Below, in pieces: positions 1-7,747 of a DNA stretch of 64,000 bases. The position numbers were made by a program, and so were the translations under genes. Numbering within the stretch: position 1 is the first letter of the stretch; every line of letters begins with the position of its first letter. Origin of the DNA: Pseudomonadota bacterium (GTDB taxonomy: Bacteria > Cyanobacteriota > Vampirovibrionia > Obscuribacterales > Obscuribacteraceae). The stretch spans positions 62,001-126,000 of the forward strand of contig JAJPGY010000039.1 in the NCBI GenBank assembly GCA_021325555.1, written 5' to 3'. The notes under the pieces were generated by a model that was not told the DNA's origin, did no database searches, and saw only the letters and a program-made list of their open reading frames with translations.

Positions 1-682
1 ATTGCCCATTTGACAGAACTGACCGGACCTCGACCGGACGCCAACGCCTGGCCCCGCGACAAAGATCCGGTAGAAACGTGTCCACAGGCACAACAGGCGG
101 GTCCGCCGCCACCGCCAGGGCGAAGCACGACGGAAAGCAGGCTTGCCTTCCCACGACGCCCGCAAGGATCAGCGAGCGCTCTCCTGGAGCCTCACCAAAC
201 CCTGGCTGGTGGCGCCGGTTGAGTAATAGCCCAGACCTCTCGGCCAAAACACGCCCGAGAGAAGAGCTTTCTTCTCACACTGCGTTCAAATGCAGAGGGC
301 ATGAGCTTTTGCTTAGAAGGCCTGGCTGATCACTCGCGGGAATGAATTGACATGGACATGGCCTTAATGTACTCATGCGCGAGCTGCGCAAGCAAGGTCG
401 CCGGGCGATAAGCCAAAAGCCCGAAACACGCCGCAGCGCGAGCCCTCCCGGATGCGCCGCCGCTCACCCGGCGCCGGCCGGGGCGGGTGCGGAAAATCCC
501 CCTGCAGCCGCCTCGGTCGGCTGCTGTGGCATCGCGCAATTGCGCTAACAGGCAGGCGGGGCAGCGGGCTCTACGTAGGGCGGCCCCTGCTTTCGTAGTC
601 TCCCCAATGACATAGCGGACATCCATGCATAGACTGGGCCGTACTCAGCAGGCAGCGCGGCGCGGGACTCTCAATCCAGGTC
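1..682. other. Region without a convincing gene
   Basis: About 680 bases with only short overlapping reading frames of biased composition (Pro, Arg, Ala rich), which is what GC-rich non-coding DNA gives. I see no Shine-Dalgarno sequence tied to a frame with protein-like composition, no tRNA and no strong hairpin with a T tract. It presumably holds the promoter and leader of the gene starting at 683. Confidence 0.5.
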
Positions 683-2242
683 ATGCCCAACCCACTCGAA
701 CACAACAGCGAGACCGACTCCGCCGCCGGCGGCAGCCCCAGCGTCGGGCAAAGTCTTCTCAATGAATGGCACGCGTTCTCCCACGGCCTGGCCGACACCC
801 CCGGGGCGATCAAGGATGCGGCCGTCAACGCCTGGGACCACAAGGGCGCCAGCCTGTTTCAGGTCGGCGTCAGCGTCGCCGCCGGCCTGGGCATCGGGCT
901 GCTCTCGAGGGAGGCGGGACCGCTCGGGCTGGCCGTCCGCGGTCTGGGCGCCGCCCTCGGGGCCTCCTTCATCTATGACGGAATCAGGCCGTGGCAGGAC
1001 ACCTTCAGCCAGGCGTGGGACGCCAAAAACCAGGCCCAGCTTGACCGGGCCAGCAAGAGCTTCGCGCACCAGTTCGGACAGTTCACATTTGACGCCGCCA
1101 TCATGACGCCGGGGGCGATGGCCGGAACCTTCGCCGGGGCCAGACTGAGCATGCCGGCTCTGAAGGATGTGCGCGTGAGCGCCCCCGAGATCCTGAAAGG
1201 CAGCAGCGGCAAAGCCATGACCGAGGCCGGCGAATCAAGCGCCCAGGCCGCCGCCGATGCAGCACCGCCGCCGGAGGTCGTCCCCGAGGCCCCCGCCAGG
1301 CCGCAACAGGCACGCTACCGGTATGTGCAGCTCAATCCTTCGCCGGAGGCGAGCAATCCCCGCTTCGACTTCGGCGTCGAGGTAACGGAACCCCGGCTGC
1401 TCAACGGTCAGCCCAACCTCGATCATCACGGCTCGCGAACGGCTGCCGACATGCCCAGCGCCGCCGAGCAGGCTCTGGTTCTGCCGGCAGATCAACTGCC
1501 GGCCCACCGGGCGACCCTGGCCACGATCAATCCCGACCTCGACTCCGTGACGGCCATGGCCGTTCTGGCCAACAGGTTCGAGGGGCGGGCGGTCAATGAG
1601 GTCATCGTCCGCGAGATAGGCCGCCTGGACAGGGGGCTGCCTCCGACCGAGCTGTCCGCGGATCCGTCCCTGAAAGACCAGATAAACGCCATGCGCCGCA
1701 AGGTGCGGGAGAGAGACGACCTGCACTGGAAGGTGTTCTTCGCCCAGAGGGTGCTGGACGGTTCGGCAAAGATCGAGGACGTTCAGCGCATGGCCTATGA
1801 GCAGCGGAGCATCAACCGTGACATCCGCGCCAGGCTGGATCGCGAGGTGAAGCCGGAAGTGGTAGTGCCCGGGAAGCTGGCTTTCGTGCAGTCTGACAAC
1901 AGGATGGCCATTAGCTACGGCTACCGCCACGCCCCGGTGGTTGTCCTCCAGCAAGAGACGCCGCGTTTCAGCCGTTTCTCGGTGGGCGCCGAGGACGGCA
2001 ACCCGGCCGGACGGTACCTGGGCCGGGCGCTGCGCGAGCTGAGAAGCATAGAGCCGGGCTGGGGAGGGCGTCCCACCATCTTCGGCTCGCCGCAGGATCG
2101 CAACACCGAGCTTTCCCCCCAGCAGGTGCTCGATGTGGTGAAGAAATACGTCGACCCGCCCGCCTACAAGCGCTACCTCTGGAACATAAGCGACTACCTG
2201 ACCGAGCGCCGGCCCTTCAAGTGGTTCGTGAGCCAGCACTGA
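683..2242 (+). CDS. Uncharacterised protein with DHH-phosphoesterase-like motifs
   Basis: 519 residues, function not recognised. Residues about 55-100 are hydrophobic and Gly/Ala rich (VSVAAGLGIGLL and LGAALGASFIYDG), suggesting a membrane-associated hairpin. Residues about 185-210 are a Pro/Ala linker. The C-terminal half carries NLDHHGSR (DHH at 247-249) and TINPDLDSVTAMAVL (about 281-295). These resemble the DHH motif and the NPDxDS motif of DHH-family phosphoesterases and exopolyphosphatases, but in the opposite order to the classical families. The rest of the C-terminal half is rich in charged residues. It lies 45 bases upstream of trmD on the same strand and could be co-transcribed. That it is a real gene follows from its length and coherent composition; a metal-dependent hydrolase role is inference only. 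Confidence 0.7.
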   Translation: MPNPLEHNSETDSAAGGSPSVGQSLLNEWHAFSHGLADTPGAIKDAAVNAWDHKGASLFQVGVSVAAGLGIGLLSREAGPLGLAVRGLGAALGASFIYDGIRPWQDTFSQAWDAKNQAQLDRASKSFAHQFGQFTFDAAIMTPGAMAGTFAGARLSMPALKDVRVSAPEILKGSSGKAMTEAGESSAQAAADAAPPPEVVPEAPARPQQARYRYVQLNPSPEASNPRFDFGVEVTEPRLLNGQPNLDHHGSRTAADMPSAAEQALVLPADQLPAHRATLATINPDLDSVTAMAVLANRFEGRAVNEVIVREIGRLDRGLPPTELSADPSLKDQINAMRRKVRERDDLHWKVFFAQRVLDGSAKIEDVQRMAYEQRSINRDIRARLDREVKPEVVVPGKLAFVQSDNRMAISYGYRHAPVVVLQQETPRFSRFSVGAEDGNPAGRYLGRALRELRSIEPGWGGRPTIFGSPQDRNTELSPQQVLDVVKKYVDPPAYKRYLWNISDYLTERRPFKWFVSQH

Positions 2243-2287
2243 CAGCCCTGCTAGAATCAACTTGTCCTGTCGAACCGGCGCGCGGGC

Positions 2288-3028
2288 ATGTTGAGCTTTC
2301 ACGTAATCACGCTGTTTCCCGATCTGATCGAGACCTACTGCTCGACCAGCATAATAGGCCGCGGCGTTGAGGCGGGCCGGATCGCGGTTGCGACCGTCAA
2401 TCCCCGCAACTTTTGCACCGACAGGTACCGCAAGGTGGATGATACCCCATATGGTGGCGGCGCCGGCATGGTCCTCAAGCCGGAGCCGTTTTTTGCGGCG
2501 GTGGAGTCGGTGGAAAGGAAAAGCGATTCGCCGGTGCTGCTGATGACGCCGCAGGGGCTGCCCTTCAAGCAGGAGCTGGCCGAGTCGCTTTCCGGATGGC
2601 AGCACATCGTGATCATCTGCGGGCACTACGAGGGGTTCGATGAGCGCATTCGCACACTGGCCACCCATGAGGTGAGCGCCGGCGACTTCGTGCTCACCGG
2701 CGGCGAGCTGCCCGCCCTGATCGTGATCGACGCGGTATCGCGCCTGGTGCCGGGTGTGGTCGGCAAGCCGACCTCTCTGTACCGGGAGTCTTTTGTGGAC
2801 GGCCTGCTGGAAGGTCCTCAGTACACCAAGCCGCCCCTCTTTCGAGGCATGGCGGTGCCCGAGATCCTGCGCTCCGGCAACCACGAGGAGGTGGCCCGCT
2901 GGCGGCGGCAACAGGCGCTCAAGCGAACGCTGGAGCGCCGGCCGGATCTCATCGCCAGGGCGGAATTGAGCGAGTCCGATCGCCGGTTTCTCCGCGAGCT
3001 GGGCGAGGACTCCTGCGCCGCGGACTAG
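2288..3028 (+). CDS. trmD: tRNA (guanine-37 N1)-methyltransferase TrmD
   Basis: 246 residues, the normal TrmD length. TrmD methylates N1 of G37 next to the anticodon of tRNAs reading CNN codons, using S-adenosylmethionine, and so prevents +1 frameshifting. The N-terminus MLSFHVITLFPD and the stretch DDTPYGGGAGMVLKPEP are family hallmarks. The trefoil-knot cofactor site is visible as IICGHYEGFDERI (about 111-123) and SAGDFVLTGGELPALIVIDAVSRLVPGVVG (about 133-162). The usual rpsP, rimM and rplS neighbours are absent; the upstream neighbour is the DHH-like protein. Its stop codon overlaps the stop of the convergent TPR gene within a shared CTAG at 3025-3028. The start has only a weak ribosome-binding site, but the N-terminal motif fixes it. 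Confidence 0.97.
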   Translation: MLSFHVITLFPDLIETYCSTSIIGRGVEAGRIAVATVNPRNFCTDRYRKVDDTPYGGGAGMVLKPEPFFAAVESVERKSDSPVLLMTPQGLPFKQELAESLSGWQHIVIICGHYEGFDERIRTLATHEVSAGDFVLTGGELPALIVIDAVSRLVPGVVGKPTSLYRESFVDGLLEGPQYTKPPLFRGMAVPEILRSGNHEEVARWRRQQALKRTLERRPDLIARAELSESDRRFLRELGEDSCAAD

Positions 3029-4107
3029 CGCCTTATGACCTTGCCGTAGAGCCCGGTAGTGACATCCCGGGTCTCCGTGTTTATCAGGCCTCGCCCGGCC
3101 GCCGGCGCCAGGGCGGATCCCGTAGCCCTTTCTCCCGGCCCGCCGCCCCGTCCGGCGGTCGCCCGGGCGCCGGAAGGACCGCCCCACGATCCAGTCCTGG
3201 CCTGCGCCAGCACGCCGGGCTTGAGATCGAGCTTCTTAGCCTTCGCCACCAGCGGCTGCGGCCGTTCGGCATCGCCGCCGGAAGCCGGGGAAGATGCCGG
3301 GCCGTCTTCCGAAAAGTTCCTCACGTACAGATTGGTGCCGACCGGGTTCAACCTGACGCCGCTCAGGCTCGGCTGCAAAAACTGCCGCTCAAGGTTGGCC
3401 GCCGATTCCTCAATAGCCAGACGCTGCCGGGCGGCAAAGGCGGCGGCGTCTTCCGCGCTGCGGCGGGCCGCCTCCAGGGCCAGAAACGAGTCGTGCTGGG
3501 CTCTGGCTCTAGCTTCAGCAATCTCCGCCGTCCGCGGCACAAGGATGTAGTGCCCGCCGCCCGTGTAATAAATTGCCGGGTTTGCTTGCAGGAAAGCGAT
3601 GTAACGGCTGGCGCTCTCGTTGATGGAGGCTGCTACGAGCTGGCCGGTTCTCATGTTGTCGCTGGCGCGGAGCTGCCCCTCCTGACCGATCATGGTGCCC
3701 TTTTCCGTCACCTGCTCTCGTATCTGGGACACCATCCGGGCGACTGCCTGCCTGCTTTGCTGCCCGTTCTGATCCGCGCGCAGCGCCTGCAGGCAATACT
3801 CGGCCAGCTGGCTGTGCGGTCGGGCCAGACAATAGGCGATCTTGTATTCCTGCAGCGACTCGCCACGCTGCCCGAGGTTGGCCAGGCAGTTGGCCAGATA
3901 GTAATGGGCTGTGGCGTCGTTATAGTTGTCCTTCACCGCGGCCAGAAAATCCGGCAGGGCATCCAGGTACCGGGCCTGACCGTAGGCGCTGATTCCCCGC
4001 GGCAGATGGCTGGTTGTCCCGGCCGCCCGGGCGGCCTGGACAACCAGCCAAACGGCAAGGACAGCCCCCAACGAGCTGCCAAGCCAAGCCGTGGAATTCA
4101 ACCTCAT
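3025..4107 (-). CDS. Secreted TPR protein, paralogue A
   Basis: About 360 residues. I chose the ATG at 4107 because the signal peptide (MRLNSTAWLGSSLGAVLAVW...QAARA) begins there and a GGGGG tract lies just upstream; a TTG at 4134 would add nine residues. After the signal come one or two TPR units (YLDALPDFLAAVKDNYNDATAHYYLANCLANLGQ, then GESLQEYKIAYCL). A Gln/Ala/Glu-rich probably helical middle follows. Near the C-terminus is the signature LERQFLQPSLSGVRLNPV then GTNLYVRNF, shared with the genes at 5594 and 32744. The tail is Gly/Ala rich and ends TRDVTTGLYGKVIRR. It is the last gene of a minus-strand series with the vWA gene and paralogue B. Function unknown; TPRs imply protein binding outside the cytoplasm. 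Confidence 0.85.
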   Translation of the reverse strand: MRLNSTAWLGSSLGAVLAVWLVVQAARAAGTTSHLPRGISAYGQARYLDALPDFLAAVKDNYNDATAHYYLANCLANLGQRGESLQEYKIAYCLARPHSQLAEYCLQALRADQNGQQSRQAVARMVSQIREQVTEKGTMIGQEGQLRASDNMRTGQLVAASINESASRYIAFLQANPAIYYTGGGHYILVPRTAEIAEARARAQHDSFLALEAARRSAEDAAAFAARQRLAIEESAANLERQFLQPSLSGVRLNPVGTNLYVRNFSEDGPASSPASGGDAERPQPLVAKAKKLDLKPGVLAQARTGSWGGPSGARATAGRGGGPGERATGSALAPAAGRGLINTETRDVTTGLYGKVIRR

Positions 4108-4249
4108 AAGCCGTGCCCCCGACTTTTCGCCCAACAGGAGCCGCCATCGGCGTTTTGCACTCTGGCGACGTACGTTGCTCCTTTATGTTCCGCGAAAGAA
4201 AGGCCCTGCCCTTTCATTCTCCCACCCCTCTTGGCAGGGTTCAAGCCCT

Positions 4250-5578
4250 TCAGTTTCCCTGAAGCAGCATGCGCTCGATATCTGACCGCTCCTGCCTGAC
4301 CTGCTGGAGCTGCCGCTCGGTCTGAGCCTGCTGAGCGCTGCTGAATGCCCCACCGTACCCCTGCGGCGCCGCCCCTGCTCTCGAGGCGCGCGCCGCTGCA
4401 GGAGCGACTCGCGGCGCCCGGCGCACCAGGATATCGGAATGGCGCGCCACCGTCGGCGAGGCGACGGACGGCGTGCGCAGCTCGGTGATCGAGGCGACCA
4501 GGGCGCCGATGAGCCCGAGCTGCTGAACCTGGGCGAAGCTCTTGTGATCGACGATATCGTACTTGGCCCCCAGGCTGACCAGGTCGTCATCAAGGCTCTG
4601 CAGAACCTCGGCCCCCTCGGCGCCGTCACCAACCTGCAGAAAGGTGATGGAAACCTGGTTGGGATCCACCATCAGCCTGGTGGCGTCAATGAGCACGTCG
4701 GCCAGGGCCGGCGGGTCATTGGGCTCTCCATCGGTGATCACGGCGACGGCCAGCGGTCTCGCCTGGCGCCCGCGGGACAGGTAGTCGCTGAGAATCGATT
4801 GCAGCGGTCGCTCTGTTCTGGTGCCGCCGCCCGGCGTGTTGGTCTCGAATATCTGCCGCACGTCGTCGACGGTGACGTTGTTGTGCACCTCGTAGTCGTT
4901 GGCGAACACCGCCACGGTAAGTCCTTGCTGCAAAACCGGGGCGGTGGTTCGCGAGAGATTTTCAACCTGTTGCGCGCACCACTGCCAGCGGGTCGTCGGC
5001 CCGGGGCAGTCGGGGGTGGCCATCGACCCGGAGCGGTCGATTACGATAGCCACCTCCCGCCCGGAGAGAATCTGGAGCTGCTGCTGGAGCGTTGCTGCCG
5101 CCACCGAGCCATTCAGCGCCGTCCCGGCAGCCTGCGCCGCCAGCGCCTTCTCAGCGCACGGCTTGCAAGCCCCGGCCTTCAGCCACGTGTCGCTCAGGTT
5201 TGCTTGATACATCTTGCTGCCGCGCTGGAGGATAAGGGAGGTCGTGTTGCCGTTGACGCTGCCGTAGAGAATTCGATCGCCGGCGGCCAGGCCGCCAATC
5301 AGCGCCGGGCTGCCCGGGGCGACGCGGGTTACTTTGGCCGGCAGAACGGCTTTGCCGCTGGAGGCGAACTCGAATCCCAGAGACCGAGCCTTCTCGGCGG
5401 TCAGCTCCCAGCCCGATGGCGCACCGCCGGTGGTATAGGCGCTGGCGTTGACCTCACCGTTGAGCCTGGCCTCACCCCGCGCGTGTTTGGCCGGGGCAGG
5501 TTTCCTCGCCTGTTGCTGGGCAAAGGCCGGCACGATCATTGCCAGCATTAGCACCACAAGCAACAGCCAGCGCGGCAC
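4250..5578 (-). CDS. Secreted von Willebrand factor A domain protein with PDZ-like domain
   Basis: 442 residues. A clear signal peptide (MPRWLLLVVLMLAMIVPAFA) directs export. Residues about 62-118 look like a PDZ domain (VTRVAPGSPALIGGLAAGDRILYGSVNG). A CKPC cysteine pair sits near 138-141. Residues about 175-365 form a vWA domain with the metal-ion-dependent adhesion site: DRSGSM at 181-186, a Thr in GGGTRTERP near 254, and the Asp in AVITDGEPND near 287. The C-terminal 40 residues are Gln/Arg rich and probably coiled. vWA domains bind protein ligands through a divalent metal. The gene starts 15 bases after the stop of the upstream TPR paralogue, which suggests one transcript and perhaps a shared complex outside the cytoplasmic membrane. 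The exact role is unknown. Confidence 0.87.
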   Translation of the reverse strand: MPRWLLLVVLMLAMIVPAFAQQQARKPAPAKHARGEARLNGEVNASAYTTGGAPSGWELTAEKARSLGFEFASSGKAVLPAKVTRVAPGSPALIGGLAAGDRILYGSVNGNTTSLILQRGSKMYQANLSDTWLKAGACKPCAEKALAAQAAGTALNGSVAAATLQQQLQILSGREVAIVIDRSGSMATPDCPGPTTRWQWCAQQVENLSRTTAPVLQQGLTVAVFANDYEVHNNVTVDDVRQIFETNTPGGGTRTERPLQSILSDYLSRGRQARPLAVAVITDGEPNDPPALADVLIDATRLMVDPNQVSITFLQVGDGAEGAEVLQSLDDDLVSLGAKYDIVDHKSFAQVQQLGLIGALVASITELRTPSVASPTVARHSDILVRRAPRVAPAAARASRAGAAPQGYGGAFSSAQQAQTERQLQQVRQERSDIERMLLQGN

Positions 5579-5593
5579 GGGAGCGACCTCTCC

Positions 5594-6781
5594 TCAGGGT
5601 TTCATCACTTTACCGTAGACTCCGGTGCTGGTATCACGAGTGGCCGTGTTGATAAGGCCGACCCCTGCAGAGGGCTGCCCCATCCAGGGCTTGCCGCCGC
5701 CGAGGCTGCCGTGTCCCGCTTTCGCCCTCGCACCGGACAGAGCGCGGCCGGCCCCGCCCGGCGCCCCGCCGGTCTGTCCGCCGGGAGGCGTCAGTCTTTT
5801 CGGCGTGGCAACCAGCTGCTGCGGCAAGTTGTCGCCGCTGCCGCCGGGGTTGCCCGAGTCGCCCTGGTTCGTCTCTGACGGCACAAAGTTTCGCACGTAC
5901 AGGTTCGTGCCCTCCGGGTTCAATCGAACCCCGCTCAGGCTGGGCTGGATAAACTGGCGCTCCAGGTTGGTCGCCGATTCCTCCAGGGACAGCCGTCGCT
6001 GGGCGGCAAGATTCATGGCCGCCGCCGCGCCGCTCTGCGCCTGGCGCATGATCGCGATCTGCTCGGCCTCGGCTTGCGCCCTGACTGCGGCTATCTCCTG
6101 CGAGCGCTGGCGAACGCGGTACCTCCGGTACCGGCCGCCGTAGTAATAGGCGATCGGATTGGCCCTCAAAAACTCCGTGTACCGCTGCGCTTCCTGTCGT
6201 ACGTCATCCACCGCCTGCTGGCCGTCTCTTATGGCCGCGTGAGCATAGTTCTGACCGTCTGCAGCCACGATGCGCTCCCGGTCGTTGACCTCATCGTTTA
6301 TCTGTGACACCATCTGCGAAACGGCCTGCTTGTTGATCTGCTTGTTCTGATACGTGTCAATCGCCAGTCGACAAAAGCTGGCCATCTGGCTGTGAGGCGG
6401 GCAGAGGCAGTAGGCGATCTTGTATTCGTTCAGGGCCTCGCCGGGTTGATTGAGCTGAGCCAGCGAGCTTGCGAGGTAATAGTGGGCGGTGGCATTATCG
6501 AAATTCTGGCGTATGGACGCCAGGCAAGATTGAACAGCCTGCAAATACTGTCCCGAGTTGTACGCCTGCACAGCTTGATTAACATTGTCGCTTGCGGAAG
6601 CGGCCGGCGCACCGGGCACGATCGTGGAAAGAACGGCGGCCAGCAGCAGCAGGGCTGTCGCGGCGAACCAGCTCAAAGGGCGCGGGGACCGCTGCTCCAC
6701 ATCGACACGGCCCCGGTCAGCCATTCCGCTCAGCCGCTCGGCCACCACACCCTCTCCCCCTGCTGGAACATTCTTGATCAT
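5594..6781 (-). CDS. Secreted or membrane-anchored TPR protein, paralogue B
   Basis: 395 residues from the ATG at 6781; an internal ATG at 6724 is an alternative and neither has a strong ribosome-binding site. A hydrophobic segment (LSWFAATALLLLAAVLSTIVPGAPAASA) follows about 35 polar residues, so it is a long signal peptide or an anchor. A TPR region (YNSGQYLQAVQSCLASIRQNFDNATAHYYLASSLAQLNQ, then GEALNEYKIAYCL) matches paralogue A closely. A long Gln/Ala/Arg helical stretch leads to LERQFIQPSLSGVRLNPE then GTNLYVRNF, then a Gly-rich tail ending TRDTSTGVYGKVMKP. It is the first gene of the TPR-vWA-TPR series. The RNase P RNA gene lies 69 bases upstream on the same strand. Clearly a duplicate of the gene at 3025; function unknown. 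Confidence 0.85.
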   Translation of the reverse strand: MIKNVPAGGEGVVAERLSGMADRGRVDVEQRSPRPLSWFAATALLLLAAVLSTIVPGAPAASASDNVNQAVQAYNSGQYLQAVQSCLASIRQNFDNATAHYYLASSLAQLNQPGEALNEYKIAYCLCPPHSQMASFCRLAIDTYQNKQINKQAVSQMVSQINDEVNDRERIVAADGQNYAHAAIRDGQQAVDDVRQEAQRYTEFLRANPIAYYYGGRYRRYRVRQRSQEIAAVRAQAEAEQIAIMRQAQSGAAAAMNLAAQRRLSLEESATNLERQFIQPSLSGVRLNPEGTNLYVRNFVPSETNQGDSGNPGGSGDNLPQQLVATPKRLTPPGGQTGGAPGGAGRALSGARAKAGHGSLGGGKPWMGQPSAGVGLINTATRDTSTGVYGKVMKP

Positions 6782-6850
6782 ACCCCGAGCCGGCCGGTTG
6801 TCACCGGTTGCCGGTGCTCCAGGCAGGCGGCTCTTGGGGGCTCAAAAAGT

Positions 6851-7292
6851 GAAGTAACGCATAAGCCGGGTTCTGTCTTGTGACCGTCATCTTTCTGGGA
6901 GCCCGGTTACCCGGACCCTCTAGCGGCATCGGCACCTCAGGATGGCGGGCCACCATTGCCCTGAGATATACCTTCGCCTTGCACCTTCAGCGGGGTTTAC
7001 CTAGCCAAGGCCTCTCGACCTTGCTGGTGACGCTCTTACCGCACCGTTGCACCCTTACCTTTTTAACCGCTCCGGGGTCTTGCGACCCCTTCGCTGGCTA
7101 ACGGCTCCGCCGGGCTTCGGAATCTTCGTCAGAATCCTCCGCCCCGCTTGCCGCGTTCCGAGGAACGAAAAGGCGGTCTACATTTCTGTGGCACTATCCT
7201 CACGCTCACGCGCACTGGGCGTTACCCAGCAACCAGCCCTGTGGTGCCCGGACTTTCCTCATCCTTGCGGACGCGACGGTCTGCGTTACTTC
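6851..7292 (-). ncRNA. rnpB: RNase P RNA, bacterial type A
   Basis: On the minus strand the conserved 5' element GAGGAAAGTCCGGGC lies near 7259-7245, followed by the universal ACAGAAA (about 7187-7181). The element GGTGCAACGGTGCGGTAAGAG lies in the middle, and the 3' element AGAACCCGGCTTAT is at 6874-6861. The termini pair as helix P1: GAAGTAACGC (7292-7283) with GCGTTACTTC (6860-6851), ten pairs, which defines ends and a length near 442 nt. A TTTTT tract directly after P1 (plus-strand AAAAA at 6845-6849) could end transcription. The RNA is the catalytic subunit that trims the 5' leader of pre-tRNA. Its protein partner RnpA is encoded at 48183-48611. Confidence 0.96.
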
Positions 7293-7298
7293 GGGTTT

Positions 7299-7304
7299 AT
7301 TATA
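7299..7304 (-). promoter_or_regulatory. Perfect -10 box of rnpB
   Basis: The minus strand reads TATAAT exactly at 7304-7299, seven bases before the 5' end of the P1 helix of RNase P RNA. That is the spacing expected between a sigma-70-type -10 box and the first transcribed base. The -35 region (CGGTCA at about 7327-7322) matches the consensus poorly. Confidence 0.65.
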
Positions 7305-7747
7305 CCGCGCCCGGATAATGCTGACCGCAGCCTACATAGCGGGGCTTGGCCAGGGGCGCAACACTTTTTCAGCCGCATGAGAATTTGCACAGCGGCTCTG
7401 CCCGAGATCCTTTCCGAGCGGGAATTTTGGGAAAAAACGCCCGCTGCCATCCTTGCCTGCCGCGAGGGCGGGCCGCGCCGGCGGCCGGCACGCGAGCCGG
7501 CCGCCGATCTTCAGTATTGCTTTTGATTTCAGCTTCTGTGTAGGTTGCACTTAACTATTCTCCCCTCATAAGTCATAAGAGACCAGAAACCGAGCCGCCA
7601 AACCAAAACTACACCAACGCTTCGGTCAAATCTCTTCTGCCCAACTGAGCAGCGCTGTCGGTTTGTCTTGCCGCCAGCGCTGGGTGGTCATGCACTTCCG
7701 TCCCGGGGGAGGACGCAGTGACGTTTAACAAATGGAGGAAACTCTGT
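7305..7747. other. Intergenic region with a strong GC hairpin
   Basis: No convincing gene between rnpB and the S1-domain gene. It holds a perfect 11-bp stem, CGGCGGCCGGC (7479-7489) with GCCGGCCGCCG (7496-7506) and a six-base loop. A moderately T-rich stretch (7511-7530) follows. No recognisable plus-strand gene lies before the hairpin, so its purpose is unclear. The rest is leader sequence of the S1 gene with two ribosome-binding sites, at 7705-7713 and 7734-7739. Confidence 0.45.

Noticed and set aside
1235-3187. A 650-codon minus-strand open frame
   Set aside because: Covers trmD and the DHH-like protein on the opposite strand; both have better evidence, and this translation has no recognisable motif.
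7047-7526. 159-codon frame across the RNase P RNA gene
   Set aside because: It overlaps conserved RNase P RNA elements, which explain the sequence.
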